Origin: Rhaphigaster nebulosa | Lineage: Eukaryota; Arthropoda; Insecta; Hemiptera; Pentatomidae | Direction of reading: 5' to 3' | Assembly (NCBI GenBank): GCA_948150685.1 | Contig: OX411310.1 | Location: 95,151,988-95,215,987 of the forward strand | Length of the DNA stretch: 64,000 nt | Translations under genes and position numbers: made by a program | Part shown: piece after piece, positions 23,576-34,678 of the stretch | Position numbering within the stretch: the first letter of the stretch is position 1 | How the letters are laid out: every line of letters begins with the position of its first letter | Notes under the pieces: model-generated | Databases searched by the model: none | What the model saw: the letters and a program-made list of their open reading frames with translations, nothing else | What the model was told of the DNA's origin: nothing

Positions 23576-24390
23576 AAATTTATATTTTATTATATTTTTT
23601 ATTATATATATTTATATTTTGAAGTAAATTAGTCCATTATTCTGGACTCAATGGGAATTATACACCACCATTTGCATTAGGTGTTGGCTTTATATTGTCA
23701 TGTTGTGGTGTGCAATTTCATTTGCACTGTTTTTTCCATGGATCGTTCTCCCTTTTCTTCGGTTTTGATCTCTCTTGTCTATCCGATTGATCCGGTATGC
23801 TATGTGGTTTGGCAACTCAAAAAAACAGTTGAGCACCATCGAAAAAAAAATTTTGTTTTCGAACTATCTCTTATCTCTTATCTTAAGATTATCATATTTT
23901 TTTGTAGTATAGGAAGCGATAAATAAAAAATCTGGTGCGGTGCGCACATCACACAACTTTCCCTTACCGTCCTATAATAATTATCTTTTTAATACAATTT
24001 TAAAGAGTTCACATAAACACTGCTCCTAATAAACTCAGCAGCATACACTTCTCCCACTTAAGTACAATAAAAAAGTTTTTTAAACAATTTTAGTACAACA
24101 ATTCTGTACACTACCTATATATTTTAACTTTGTCAAGTAGCAAATATATTTTAAACGTTTCTGGTTTAGTTTCCATGGAAACATTTTCTTTCCATTAAAT
24201 AATGTGAAAGTAGAAATTATTAAGTAAATTTCTGCTTTTGTATTCTTAAATTACTTTATTACAGAGCGTATTGTTTACAACAGATTGGCGGATTGGTGGG
24301 AAGAGGTTCGGTCGAATCCGTCTACTTTCGGATGCGCTTGGTTATCCATCTAGGATCTTGTGCTCCTCATAAAATACACTGTATCCTTGC
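23576..24390. other. AT-rich DNA, unclassified
   Basis: Contains 'ggtgcggtgcgcacatcaca' at ~23933 followed by 'actttcccttac', a phrase shared with the element ending at 25216, so part of this span may belong to a related repeat. No gene recognised. Confidence 0.4.
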
Positions 24391-25216
24391 TAATACTGGT
24401 CAGATTTTGATGATTTTTTTTTAAAGATAATTTAATAACCTTTCATACAATTCTATACATAATTTACTAGATGTAGCATCCTTTTTAAGCCATGCGCAAA
24501 TAAAAAATTCTTTTCATCATAACTTTTTTCCCTGCAATTCCTCGGTGATTTACTACATAGATGAAAAGTTAAAGGCCTTTAAGGAGAAGGCCATTAGGCA
24601 AGTTTCATCAAAATCGTTGGAGACGTTTACGAGAAAATTGTAAAATCCCTGGTATAATAGCTAATTCCGGTTAATCCGATGCGCTGTTGATGATGTTGTG
24701 CCGATTTTGATGATTCTTTTATTATTTTTTAGATAATTTAATTACCTTTCATACAATTCTACACATAATTTATGGTCAAATGCATACTTTTTAAGCTATG
24801 CGCAAATAAATTATTCTTTTCATCATAACTTTTTCCCCTGAAATTCCTCGGTGATTTAATACATGATGAAAAGTTAAAGGCCTTTATGAAGAATAATTTA
24901 GGCAAGTTTCATCAAAATCGTTAGAGCTGTTTTCGAGAAAATTGTAAAAAAGTGTAATATCGATTATATAAAGTGGCACTTCCGGTTAGTCGATTTTGAC
25001 GAAAATGTTACGGTAACATCACATGCATTTCGTTTTTGAGCTTTTCGTTTTCTGTGTGTATGTGAACAGTCTAGTTCACAGACACACAGACCATTTTGCG
25101 AGACTTGGTCATTTAGACTCAGGGGACCTTAAAGCGTGTATGTCCGTCGAAAACTCGAATTCAAAAATTTTCAGGATCGCAATACTTTCCCTTACTGTAT
25201 ACTTCGTATATAGGTA
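24391..25216 (-). mobile_element. Non-autonomous element with two 300-bp tandem core repeats
   Basis: Two similar units begin with GATTTTGATGATT at 24403 and 24703 (period 300) and share 'aatttaat.acctttcatacaa', 'gatgaaaagttaaaggcctt' and 'ggcaagtttcatcaaaatcg'. On the minus strand the element starts near 25216 with 'accttacctatatacgaagtat' and 'aaagtattgcgat', close to the start of the repeat at 29757. A unique head followed by tandem core units recalls Helentron-associated or satellite-carrying MITEs, but this is inference. The left boundary is approximate. Confidence 0.65.
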
Positions 25217-26430
25217 AGGTAAAAACTATTTAAGTTAGGTAATTTCTAATCGCAGCATCATAAATCAGATAAAATATTCTTTGATAATTAGTACAATTAT
25301 TATTTGTTAAAACCATTGAAAGAGGGCTTTTGAGCTACTAAAATACGCTAAGTTCTATTTTTCGTAATGGCATGGATTATTTGATATTTTTTTTTATCAG
25401 CCTTCTACTGGACTACAGATTTCCCAATTTTAGAGAAACTTTCTTGCTTAGTAAGCATTATGTTCATGCTAAGGAAGTTGAGGTCTGTTAGAGAATAAGC
25501 TTGGAAATTCACCTCCAGTTTTGTAAAAATTTATGAGATATGAAATTCTCTCTCTTTGAACTAACATTGTTTTTAGAAAAAATAATTACAATAAATTATA
25601 AGAAGCTTTTATTTTTTTTTTTGTTCTGTATTCTAATAAATTAATTACTAAAATACAATTTTTTTATACAAAATATGTAAAATAAAATATTTAATACGGG
25701 TATGACTAATGATATCCAACTTTAGTAAAATTCAATAATATTCCTGGTAATGATAATAAAAAATGTATTTCATGAAAATAAGCCCTCCATCCTGGACATG
25801 GCACCGGTTGCTGCAATGACTTCTATCTTGTTAATGCTTATTTTGTTGCATTTTTAAATTATTCTTCGAATAAATTCTGCTTTAAAAAAACTAAAAAAAA
25901 AAAAAAAAAACTGATCAAAAATATTTCAGACCGAGTCAAAATAAAGTCTTTTAAATAATGCATTAGTGTCATAAAGAATGAAAAAAAACTAGATAACGAA
26001 TAAGAAAAAATATATACATTTGTACACAAAGGGATATTAATTTTATTAAATTAACTGTATTTCCTGTAAATTAAATAAAAATGTAAGTTTCGAATGAAGT
26101 ATTTCTTGTTAATGAACTTTGATTTTATATTACAGTTAAATTATTCTTAAAACAATTTTTTTAAGTAAAAAAAATATCCATAATGATATTAACACAATAA
26201 GTGCTAAACTCTACAACTGGCCAAAAATCACTAATCAAAAGCCAGCTTCTTGGAATTCCTCTGCACCTAAGCACTTCTGGATAAAGGTTTGTGCAACAAA
26301 AGGTGATTGCCATATAAAAACAAAATTGAAGTTTTTTGCAGATAACGTGGGTTCTAAAACCGGTAGGAACATCACAGTTAATGCAAATTGCATAGTTTAA
26401 GAACCTTTACCGATGCTCCAAATTCGGTTT
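25217..26430. other. AT-rich non-coding DNA
   Basis: No gene or clear element. Poly(A) runs near 25883-25911 may mark an old retroposed end. Confidence 0.5.
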
Positions 26431-26439
26431 GAATTGTTC

Positions 26440-27480
26440 AAAGGGTTTCTCATTTATGAGCGATTATTTATATCTTTCAAAAAATTGAATTCACAAAAAT
26501 TTTTAGGCTCAAAATATTATTTTAAAATATGCTCAAAAATTTAATTTAATGTAGGAGTTTTTCACAGTTCTAAAACCAAATCTGATGCCAATTTTAAATA
26601 GAAAAATTCTGTTAATATACTCCGTAAAGAATACCACAATCATTACAAATAAGTGAATACATCCTTCAGATCGCTCTAAAATTCAATTATTTTGTTTTAA
26701 AAAATTGGATCACTCTAAAATTTAATATTTCAGTATCACGAATAATATTTTTAAATTGCAAATGAATATGGCCTTAAAGATTCTTATCTACGTACATATT
26801 ATAATATAGAAAGATTATTTGTGATCAAGAAATAATAAATATTACACTTTTATAATACTGCTATTAATATTTAGTAGAATAAGAAAAAATAACATTAAAT
26901 TTTAGAGAGACCAAATTTTTTTAAATGAAATAATTAAAGTTTGAAGCGTTCTGACTGGTCTATTGATTTATATATAATAGAAAATAGTATTATAGGGTAA
27001 AAATATATTTTCTACTAGAAAGTAGAATATTTAGTAAAAGTATAATATTTACTATTTCTTGATCACAAATAATGTTTTTATATTATGATATATACATTGT
27101 TAAGAATGCAGCCAAGCCTGGGATGCCATAGTATATTAAATGTAATTTGAATATTTAAGGGCGTATTCAAAGTGTTATAAGTAATATAAAAACATTATTT
27201 GTGATACTGAAATATTAAATTTTAGAACGACCCAATTTTTAAAATGAAATAATTGAGTTTTAGAGCAATCTGCAGCATATATTTACTTCTTTGTAAAAAT
27301 CCATTATTCTTTACGGAGTGAAGTATATTAACAGAATTTTTCTATTCAAAACTGGAATCAGATTTGGTTTTAGCATTGTGAAAAACAATATTTTTGGGCA
27401 AATCTAAAAATAAAAAGTTGGGGCCTAAAAATTTTGGCAAGGATCTCCTCCTTCAAATTTTTTTCAAACATGAGATATAA
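26440..27480. mobile_element. Large foldback element, arms of about 370 bp
   Basis: The left arm (about 26500-26850) and right arm (about 27045-27440) are inverted copies. Matching blocks, given as left-arm complement/right arm, are 'gatactgaaatattaaattt', 'attctttacggagt', 'agtatattaacagaattttt' and 'tcagatttggtttta'. An inner inverted pair, 'tttgtgatcaagaaat' (~26818) and 'atttcttgatcacaaa' (~27055), lies near the centre. Arms are diverged by substitutions and small indels. No ORF. Outer ends and target duplication are not clear. Confidence 0.82.
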
Positions 27481-27682
27481 AATAAAGCCTTATCAGCATG
27501 TTTTTTTTTTTTGTCTCAGCTCCTAGGGCCCATTGGACAAAACGGTAGGATATGGGTCAACTATTTTTGAATGTAGAATCACTCAAAAAATTTTGATAAA
27601 AATCGGTGAGGGATACATCATGCAATCCCCTTGTGAGTATTAAAATTTCAAGCATTATTAACCACATTTAATTCAATATTAC

Positions 27683-27684
<2 letters not shown>

Positions 27685-27770
<86 letters not shown>
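27685..27770. repeat. (TA)n microsatellite
   Basis: About 42 TA dinucleotides, uninterrupted. Confidence 0.97.
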
Positions 27771-27775
<5 letters not shown>

Positions 27776-28136
27776 GAATGAATCATTGAATAGCCTTTTT
27801 GTATGTTTATATATTAGTTATTAAAAGTTAGTTGAATTTTTAATTTGCAACATCCACTGGTTGAAACTCTTTAAAATAAATAAATAAAATAAAATAAATT
27901 TTATTAAAGTACATTATTAGAGTAATTTCATTAATTTATATATAGGAGAATTAATGAATCAAAAAATTTTAAATATAAATTATAATTAAAAAAGTTAGTA
28001 ATGATATGAAAAAAATAACATTTCAGCTGGCTACAATACACCATAAATCATTGCATACATTGTTGATTCAGCCTAGCTGCTCATAGAAAGCGCTGGTAGT
28101 ATTAAAGCTCTTCATTCTCAAATTACCCAATCAACT

Positions 28137-28224
28137 TGTGTAAATTTGTTATGTAAGCACATTCGCTGGTTGTCAGTAATCACTGACAGTTGTGAATTAA
28201 CCAATAAAGAGAAAAAAAAAAACT
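28137..28224 (+). mobile_element. 88-bp truncated Jockey 3' end with perfect 8-bp target duplication
   Basis: The sequence 28139-28212 is nearly identical to the 3' end of the minus-strand Jockey element (3463-3535, complement), including the TGTCAGT/ACTGACA hairpin at 28171-28188 and an AATAAA, and ends in an A-run. AATCAACT lies immediately before (28129-28136) and after (28225-28232). This is a textbook target-primed insertion that stopped after under 100 nt. Confidence 0.93.
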
Positions 28225-28740
28225 AATCAACTGAATTCGACTTCAGTTTATATAGTATTCCTCAAGATTTTTATTTATTTTTTATAGTTCTGATCCCATA
28301 ATGAAATGTAAAATTAGACAATTTAAAAATACTGCTGATTTATTTCATCCAACTTATTAACCTTATTGGGTTTTTTTAAGTGAATATTGTCGCACATTTC
28401 AGCCATGTGTCCCTGACATATTTTCTCTCTCGTAAGTATAAATTTATTATAAAAAAAAAAATCACATAGTAAATAAAATAAAATAAACGGCGATTCTCTT
28501 GATCATTTACCCAATTTGATTTATAATAAAATAGGAGCCATAAAATGATATGCATATTTGGCTATGCGTTCATTTGCCGATCACACCTTCAGATTAAACA
28601 CACAATGTCACATGAATGTAGAGGTTATGAATTAAATAATTTTTTAACAGGTTCAATATAAAAATTAAAAAAAATTATTATTGGGTGTATAATAATTAGA
28701 TAAATAAACATGATCTACAATTAATAAAAATAATTCAGTA

Positions 28741-29756
28741 TGACACAGACAAGGATCCGTCGTGCCAAATCTACCAACTTTCATGAACCCCTTTCCTCAG
28801 CTCCCGACTCCAAATCAAAATGGTTACTCCTTCGCAAACTCTTTTGTGAACCTTCTAGACCCCTTTTCTCACTAGTATTTCCAGTTTCACTTAACAACTT
28901 AAGTTAAGAACAACTTAAGAAGCGGATATAAAGTGCGAGTTTAAACTCGCACTTTATATCCGCTTCTTCCACCTACCAATCCACCCCGTCTGGCTTTCTC
29001 TCTGGGACACCTTTTAACGATAAAGACTTCTATTCTTCCTATATTTCTCCCACTGACCTTTTTTCAACCGTGACAAAATCACATACGAATTCCACTGGTC
29101 CAGATGGAATCCCCGTCAAATTAATAAAACTGTGTCTCCCTGAAATCCTTCCAGTTCTCCTTTTCATCTACAATTTCTCCCTCCAGATTTCAATATTCCC
29201 TATCTCTTGAAAAAAAGCTATTTCATCCAATTAATAAAAATCTCAACCCTTCCTCTCCCGACGATTTCCGCCCAATTTCAATCCTATCCAACCTTTCAAA
29301 ACCCATAGAAAGATAAATGCAATCACAAGTTTCCAATTTCCTAGAAGATTCCAATCAAATTGACTCTCTCCAATCTGGCTTCCGACCAGGCTATTCCACA
29401 CAACCTGCCTTAATTAAAATTATCAGCGATGTTCAGGTCGCCACAGATGATAAAAAATTGATTGTCCTTGTACTCCTTGAATTTTCCAAAGCCTTTGATT
29501 CCATAAGCCATTCCGTCCTCTTTTCCATACTAAAATCGTTATCCTTTTCTAACAGTTCTATCAGTTGGTTTCAACATTTCCTCTCTCAACTCGTCCAAGC
29601 AGTTACCATACCAAATCAACCTTTATCTTCCTATCTTATTTTATCCTCAGGAATCACCAAGGGCTCCAGCAAATCTCCTCTTCTTTTCACCTCCTATATT
29701 AACGACCTTCACAAATCGATTCTTCATGCCGACGGCTCCCAAATCTATTTATCCTT
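28741..29756 (+). pseudogene. Non-LTR reverse transcriptase (family B, copy 2), 5' part
   Basis: Broken frames give, in order, TGPDGIPVKLIK (~29090), DDFRPISILSNLSKPIE (~29255), then the 153-codon frame 29317-29778. That frame has LQSGFRPGYSTQPALIKI, LLEFSKAFDSISH and GITKGSSKSPLLF. The catalytic YADD box reads HADG, so the polymerase is dead. The frame is interrupted at about 29757 by an inserted repeat and resumes at about 30935. The family differs from the Jockey element at 3.4-7.6 kb and matches the fragment at 22.8 kb. Confidence 0.88.
28917..28968. repeat. Perfect 52-bp palindrome inside the retrotransposon relic
   Basis: The left arm 28917-28942 (starting AAGAAGCGGATATAAAGTGC) is the exact reverse complement of 28943-28968, with no spacer. 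A shorter inverted motif 'aacttaagtt' lies just upstream (~28897). The right arm fits the flanking element sequence, so the left arm is probably an inverted duplication. Confidence 0.95.
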
Positions 29757-30934
29757 TTTACTTCCTTATACGAAGTAAAGGAAGTATTGTAATCGCGAAA
29801 ATTTTCGGTTTTCAGATTTCAACGGAAATATCCATTTTGACCATCCCTGAATCCATTTTGACTAATTTTGTCGTGGCGTCTGTACGTACGTACGTTCGTG
29901 CATACGTTCGTATCTCGCATAACTCAAAAACAATTAGTCGTAGAAAGTTGAAATTTTGTATTTAGGATTGTTGTAAAATCTAGTGGTGAACCTGATTTTT
30001 TGGTCACTGTTTGATCACTGGAAGTGGTACTTTACTTGAAGGTCATAATTGATTTTCATCAAAAATTATATTAAAATACTATGCAAAACTTCTCAAATGT
30101 AGTATTTATTACTTATATATTGCTTTAAATAATATAATAAATTTTGGTTAACACTGGCAGACCGGAAGTGGTACTTTAGTTGAAGGTTATATTAGACTTT
30201 CATCAAAAATTATATTAAAATATAATGTAAAGCATCTAAAATTTGGTAAATAGAACTTTTATATCGATATAAATGTATTTACTAGATTTTTGTTAAAATT
30301 GGTGAGCCGAAAAGGGTACTTTACTTGAAGGTTATAATAAACTTACATCAAAAATTAGATTAAAATTAAATACAGAAATCATTTTTTTCGGTAATAAAGG
30401 TTACAAACGCTATTTGGTTTCCAATCCAATTAAACATTTTTATTACTTGTCTTAAGTGTTAAAATGGAATTTAAAATACTGGGTTTCCTCCTCATTTGTG
30501 AGATGAATAAGTCTGCAGCAGGAGAATAAGATATTAGTTGAGTGGGTTTTTCCGCTTAAAATGTCGAAACTGTCGATTTCCAATGCTTTATAAACTGACA
30601 TAGACAGTTCTAATGTTGTCAGGGAACACGAAGAAATCTCTTAGGAACTTGTTACCTACTGAAACAAAACGACATATAATACCGGAATGAGACCTACAGA
30701 AACAAGAGTGTGTGTGCAATAGATGGATGTCGCGACGCCGAATGTCTTTTTTGAGATACTGCAATCTTCGGGAACTAGTAACCAAATTGAGGATCACTTT
30801 TTGAGCTACCGATTTATAGTTTAATAGGCGTACAAGGAAGTCATGTTTTGTCCACATCAGATATTTTTCTTCTGAGCTATTAGTAGCGTTTACCAAGAGT
30901 GTGTAAAACACCAAGAATCGAAACAGCGCATGGA
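29757..30934 (+). mobile_element. Repeat nested inside the family B retrotransposon
   Basis: The insert begins with a hairpin-rich head (TTTACTTC/GAAGTAAA and TACTTCCT/AGGAAGTA within 29757-29792). A CGTACGTACG-type tract follows at ~29882-29912, then three diverged core units starting at about 30017, 30171 and 30306 ('accggaagtggtactttagt' type, with 'catcaaaaattatatt'). The head resembles the minus-strand element at 25216. From ~30410 to 30934 the sequence is unclassified and carries an unrecognised 108-codon minus-strand frame (30914-30588). Host RT sequence continues on both sides, so the order of insertion is clear even if the right boundary is approximate. Confidence 0.75.
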
Positions 30935-31870
30935 CAAACTAAAATGGATTAAGGTTAAACGCTGCTAACACTTTAAGAAGGTTAAACTCAGGCCATTGTC
31001 ATTGGTTCCAAACCCCTTCTCAGATACAATATCAACTTCCCTATCCTATAACTAAAAGACCAACCCATCACTTACTGCTCCTCTGTTAAAAACTTATGTA
31101 TAATCATTGGCCAATCCCCTTCCTGGAATCACAATATCGCCCACATCTCCCGAGTTCGATTTTTACTCATAATTGTTTCATGGCTCCTTCTATCTCCTAC
31201 CTAAATCCACAAGAAGACTCATAGTAGACTATGGCTGTGTGTACGGTGGCCTCACTGGAAGTCTCGGAGATAGACTGAAGAGAATTATGAATCCCTTTGT
31301 AAGGGTTGTTGAAGGTACTCGGAGGCGTTCCTCCGTTTCACACCAATACTCCCAGTTAGGATGACTCTTCTCCTCCTTCCGTAGATAGTATTTCCTAGAC
31401 ACATTCCTTTACCAAGTAATTACCAACCAGTGCCCTTCCTATGTCTACAATCTCCTCTGATTCAAGTCATCTATCCACTCCCAGTCTACAAGATCTTGGC
31501 CTTCTGACCTTTATTCACCATATTCTCTTTATGTTGTTAATTTTGTATAAATGTTTTTTAGATATTGACTCTCTTTATTTATTTTGTCTATGCGCTTATC
31601 TTATTTATTTATTTTTGTTCTCACTAGGAGATTTAAATAGTTATTTTAACGATAAAGTTTTGTCAAACGGGTGAATGTAATTTTCTTTTCTTTTTTTTAT
31701 TAGTACTCGTTTATATTGTTTGACAAGAATTCTTGGTTTCTTTTATTACCTCTATATTATTTATGACTCTTATTTGTTTATTTCAATATGTAAGCCAGAA
31801 TTGTTATTTTTTTGTTTGTACAACATAGTTATTCTTAGGTGACTTTGTCCAAGAATAAAATTATCTTTCT
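30935..31870 (+). pseudogene. Non-LTR retrotransposon (family B, copy 2), 3' part
   Basis: Resumes with TQAIVIGS (~30988), then frames with HISRVRFLL, FHGSFYL, LGDRLKRIMNPFVRVVEG and SSVSHQYSQLG, and a 3' UTR ending 'ccaagaataaaattatcttt' at ~31855. Several frameshifts and stops occur. Order and content match copy 1 at 22785-23575. The (CT)n tract before the assembly gap directly follows this tail. Confidence 0.85.
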
Positions 31871-31872
31871 AT

Positions 31873-31874
<2 letters not shown>

Positions 31875-31911
<37 letters not shown>
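31875..31911 (+). repeat. (CT)n microsatellite at gap edge
   Basis: Perfect TC dinucleotides run up to the first N. They start just after the AATAAA-like tail of the retrotransposon copy. Confidence 0.95.
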
Positions 31912-32111
31912 NNNNNNNNNNNNNNNNNNNNNNNNNNNNNNNNNNNNNNNNNNNNNNNNNNNNNNNNNNNNNNNNNNNNNNNNNNNNNNNNNNNNNNNNN
32001 NNNNNNNNNNNNNNNNNNNNNNNNNNNNNNNNNNNNNNNNNNNNNNNNNNNNNNNNNNNNNNNNNNNNNNNNNNNNNNNNNNNNNNNNNNNNNNNNNNNN
32101 NNNNNNNNNNN
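31912..32111. other. Assembly gap, exactly 200 N
   Basis: Unknown bases. The round length suggests a placeholder, so true distance and even adjacency are not assured. Apparent ORFs across it are artefacts. Confidence 0.99.
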
Positions 32112-32118
32112 AAGAGAG

Positions 32119-32162
<44 letters not shown>
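32112..32162 (+). repeat. (GA)n microsatellite at gap edge
   Basis: GA dinucleotides with minor interruptions directly follow the gap. They are the reverse complement type of the (CT)n tract before it. Confidence 0.95.
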
Positions 32163-32164
<2 letters not shown>

Positions 32165-32519
32165 GATGTACTGGTTATATATAATTTCATGATCTGTCTA
32201 ATTTTTTTTTTTTTCTGAAGCAAAGTATAATATTTTTACAAAAAAAAAAACCGATGTGGATAAGGCTTTTATCTATATTTTAATGAGAATATTAACAAAC
32301 AGTGGCTGATAAAATAAAAACAAAAAAATGAACGATTAAGCCATAAATCCGAGGTGAATAGAAAAAGGAGTGTATTCAATGAAATAAGTCTCATGTAAAC
32401 ACATTCCTTTGAGATAACTAAACCGAACCGACGTTAAAGTAATGAGGATAAACCTGAGACAAAGTCAAAATGTTTTACCGATTCAAGCGGAGATCATTAA
32501 TTCTGGTTGAAAACCTAAG

Positions 32520-32760
32520 CCCTCCTTTATCGTTTGCTTGGTGTGGAGCGGACAAAGGAGTCGCCTGTCCGATAGTTAAAGCTCCTCCCTAATTGCCTAC
32601 AATCTCCACGTGCTCTGTCTGCTACATGGTCACGTGAGCTGGCACGTGTATTCCACACTGCACAAGTCACCATTAAATATGATTAGTGACCACTGAACGT
32701 TTCCCCCCTCTTGTATCGATGTATCGTGGGTATCCGTCTGGTTTCCTCTTATTTTTTACT
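32520..32760. promoter_or_regulatory. GC-richer island with three CACGTG E-boxes
   Basis: In an AT-rich background this island holds CACGTG at 32607-32612, 32631-32636 and 32643-32648, the second as TCACGTGA. Such palindromes bind bHLH factors of the Myc/Max, USF, MITF or Clock/Cycle type. It has no protein-like ORF. A regulatory role is inferred from composition and clustering only. Confidence 0.4.
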
Positions 32761-32769
32761 TCCATCGGC

Positions 32770-33370
32770 GTAGCTGGAGTCAAGGTGTATTACCATATTT
32801 ATTTATTATATATACTTAATTTTCAAATATAATATACACTTGGATTAAACCCAAATACTCCTCACAGAGGTACAGTATAGTCAAAATGAATCACAAAAAA
32901 CTGCTTTTACATAATAAATGGCATGGACATAAAACCAAATTAATTTAAAAAACGGTAACGGTTGACCTTCGTTACAATACGAGGTGAATAAAAAGGTGCT
33001 GAGCGAGAGATCTCCTTCCGGGACCTAACAATGATGAGCGGGAAGAGATGTTGGAATTTATTTTCATAAACATAGGCGAATAAAATGCTAATCCAATAGA
33101 TTTCGATGCCCACATCAAATACTCAAACCTTAGCTTAAAAGCAAACGCTTAACTATGTATGTATATGCCATATATTTGCTTTCTAGTTTGATTCAATGTA
33201 CAGTTTCTGCATAGATTATGGATAGATTAGTACAATAAATTATGGTTTTAAATGCTTTTTGCTGAATTTAAGAAAGGCTTGAGAGCATGCCACAGTTCGT
33301 TGATGTCGATTCATTCACCAGCAATAAATAATTTTTATTGTAATAAAAGATAAGTCTGCTTATTTAAGGA
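32770..33370. other. AT-rich non-coding DNA
   Basis: No gene or repeat recognised. Confidence 0.5.
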
Positions 33371-33377
33371 TTTTGTA

Positions 33378-33440
33378 TCCCTTATTATCCGGATTTTCGA
33401 TAGTCCGGATTGCCATTGGTCCCAGTCAGTCCGGATGAAT
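33378..33440 (+). mobile_element. Possible pogo/Tigger-like terminal fragment
   Basis: 'ttattatccggattttcgat', 'agtccggattgcc' and 'cagtccggatgaatgaagtg' repeat the TCCGGAT motif three times. Tc1/pogo (Tigger-like) elements of arthropods have such 'atccgg...ttcgat' ends. No opposite terminus found. Confidence 0.35.
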
Positions 33441-33899
33441 GAAGTGTTGCAGTCTATAATATTATAGGTATAATGAAAAACATATTTTGATTTTGGATTT
33501 TAGATATGTTTCTCAGGATTATTTTGTATTTGGTTTACTTTATGGTTGTAATAAAAATTTAACTTAACAGCACCAATTTTATCAATATCATAGTTTATAA
33601 TGACTTGTAGAGTGAGATGAACAAGTGGGTAGACATTTCAAAATTTCTCTTCATAGAAATTAGAAAGGCTTCATCAAGGTGTGGAATGTAGTAAATACTA
33701 AATACTTTACTTTATTCAAGAGAAGAATCAAGCGGCAAGAATATAGTCGAGAATCGGGGAAAACTATCAGTAGGTACTCATTATATTTTTAATTTCAATT
33801 ATTTTAACTTCAGTGTAGTCTATTTATTTACTTAGTCTGTTTAAGGGATTTTTAACGTAGAATAAAGTTATTTTTTCAATGTATTCGTACATTTGCCTG

Positions 33900-34300
33900 T
33901 AACGAGGATATATTTCACTCTCCTCCTATGTCCTGCCATGCATCCGAAGAAAAACGGCTCCTGGAAACTTAGGCAATTCTGAGGAAATTGGTCGATTCTC
34001 AATGCGCCCCTATTGCAATGCTCTTCTTACTTGTTTAACTCGTCTAACTTTCCCCAGAAAGTCAGGCCGTCTTGTAAGAGAAGCAGGGACGGGTGTCAAT
34101 TACAAAACAGGTCGTTTGTGATAAAAGAAACTTGGACGAATAATAGACGTGACTCAACTAGAGGATTCTCCTCCTCCGATAAAGCAAAACAGGATACGTT
34201 GTACTTCTGGAGGGTAAGAGTTGAGCGGTTTATCTCGCTTGAACTGAAGATGTGGCTAGTAGATCAATAGGACGTTCTGGAGAACTCGAGGGAAAGAGAG
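33900..34300. other. GC-richer island, unassigned
   Basis: Less AT-biased sequence containing an 85-codon open frame (34013-34270, plus) with no recognisable domain. It could be a conserved non-coding element or an unrecognised exon. Confidence 0.3.
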
Positions 34301-34678
34301 ACATAATACAGTGTAAGAAGAAAATATGTCATAATTCAATAAATATAGAGCTGAAGATTAAAGTAAATATATATCGAAAATCACAATAATAAAAAAGTAA
34401 AATAATTAATAAAGAGTTAAAACAACACAGAAATATTTTTTAAAACATTTAGTTTTTCTTACGTGCTTTCTTGACTAATTTTTAAGCCCAATTATAATTC
34501 ATTTGATTCTGATCTTATAAAATCTATTCCATATTTAAAAAAAAATATTTCCATTTTCAAAATTACTAATTAATTCTACTCTTTAATTTATCAATTGAGT
34601 GTTGTGCTTACTTAGAGAAAAAAAATTTTGGAGGCCAAACTTAGAAAATGATAAGAAAACAAAAAAAAAAAACACGGA

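Noticed and set aside
30588..30914. 108-codon minus-strand frame inside the nested repeat
   Set aside because: No recognisable domain, no splice partner, and it sits in an inserted repeat; kept only as a remark.
31839..32223. 117-120 codon frames spanning the gap on both strands
   Set aside because: They run through N bases and CT/GA microsatellites; no information.
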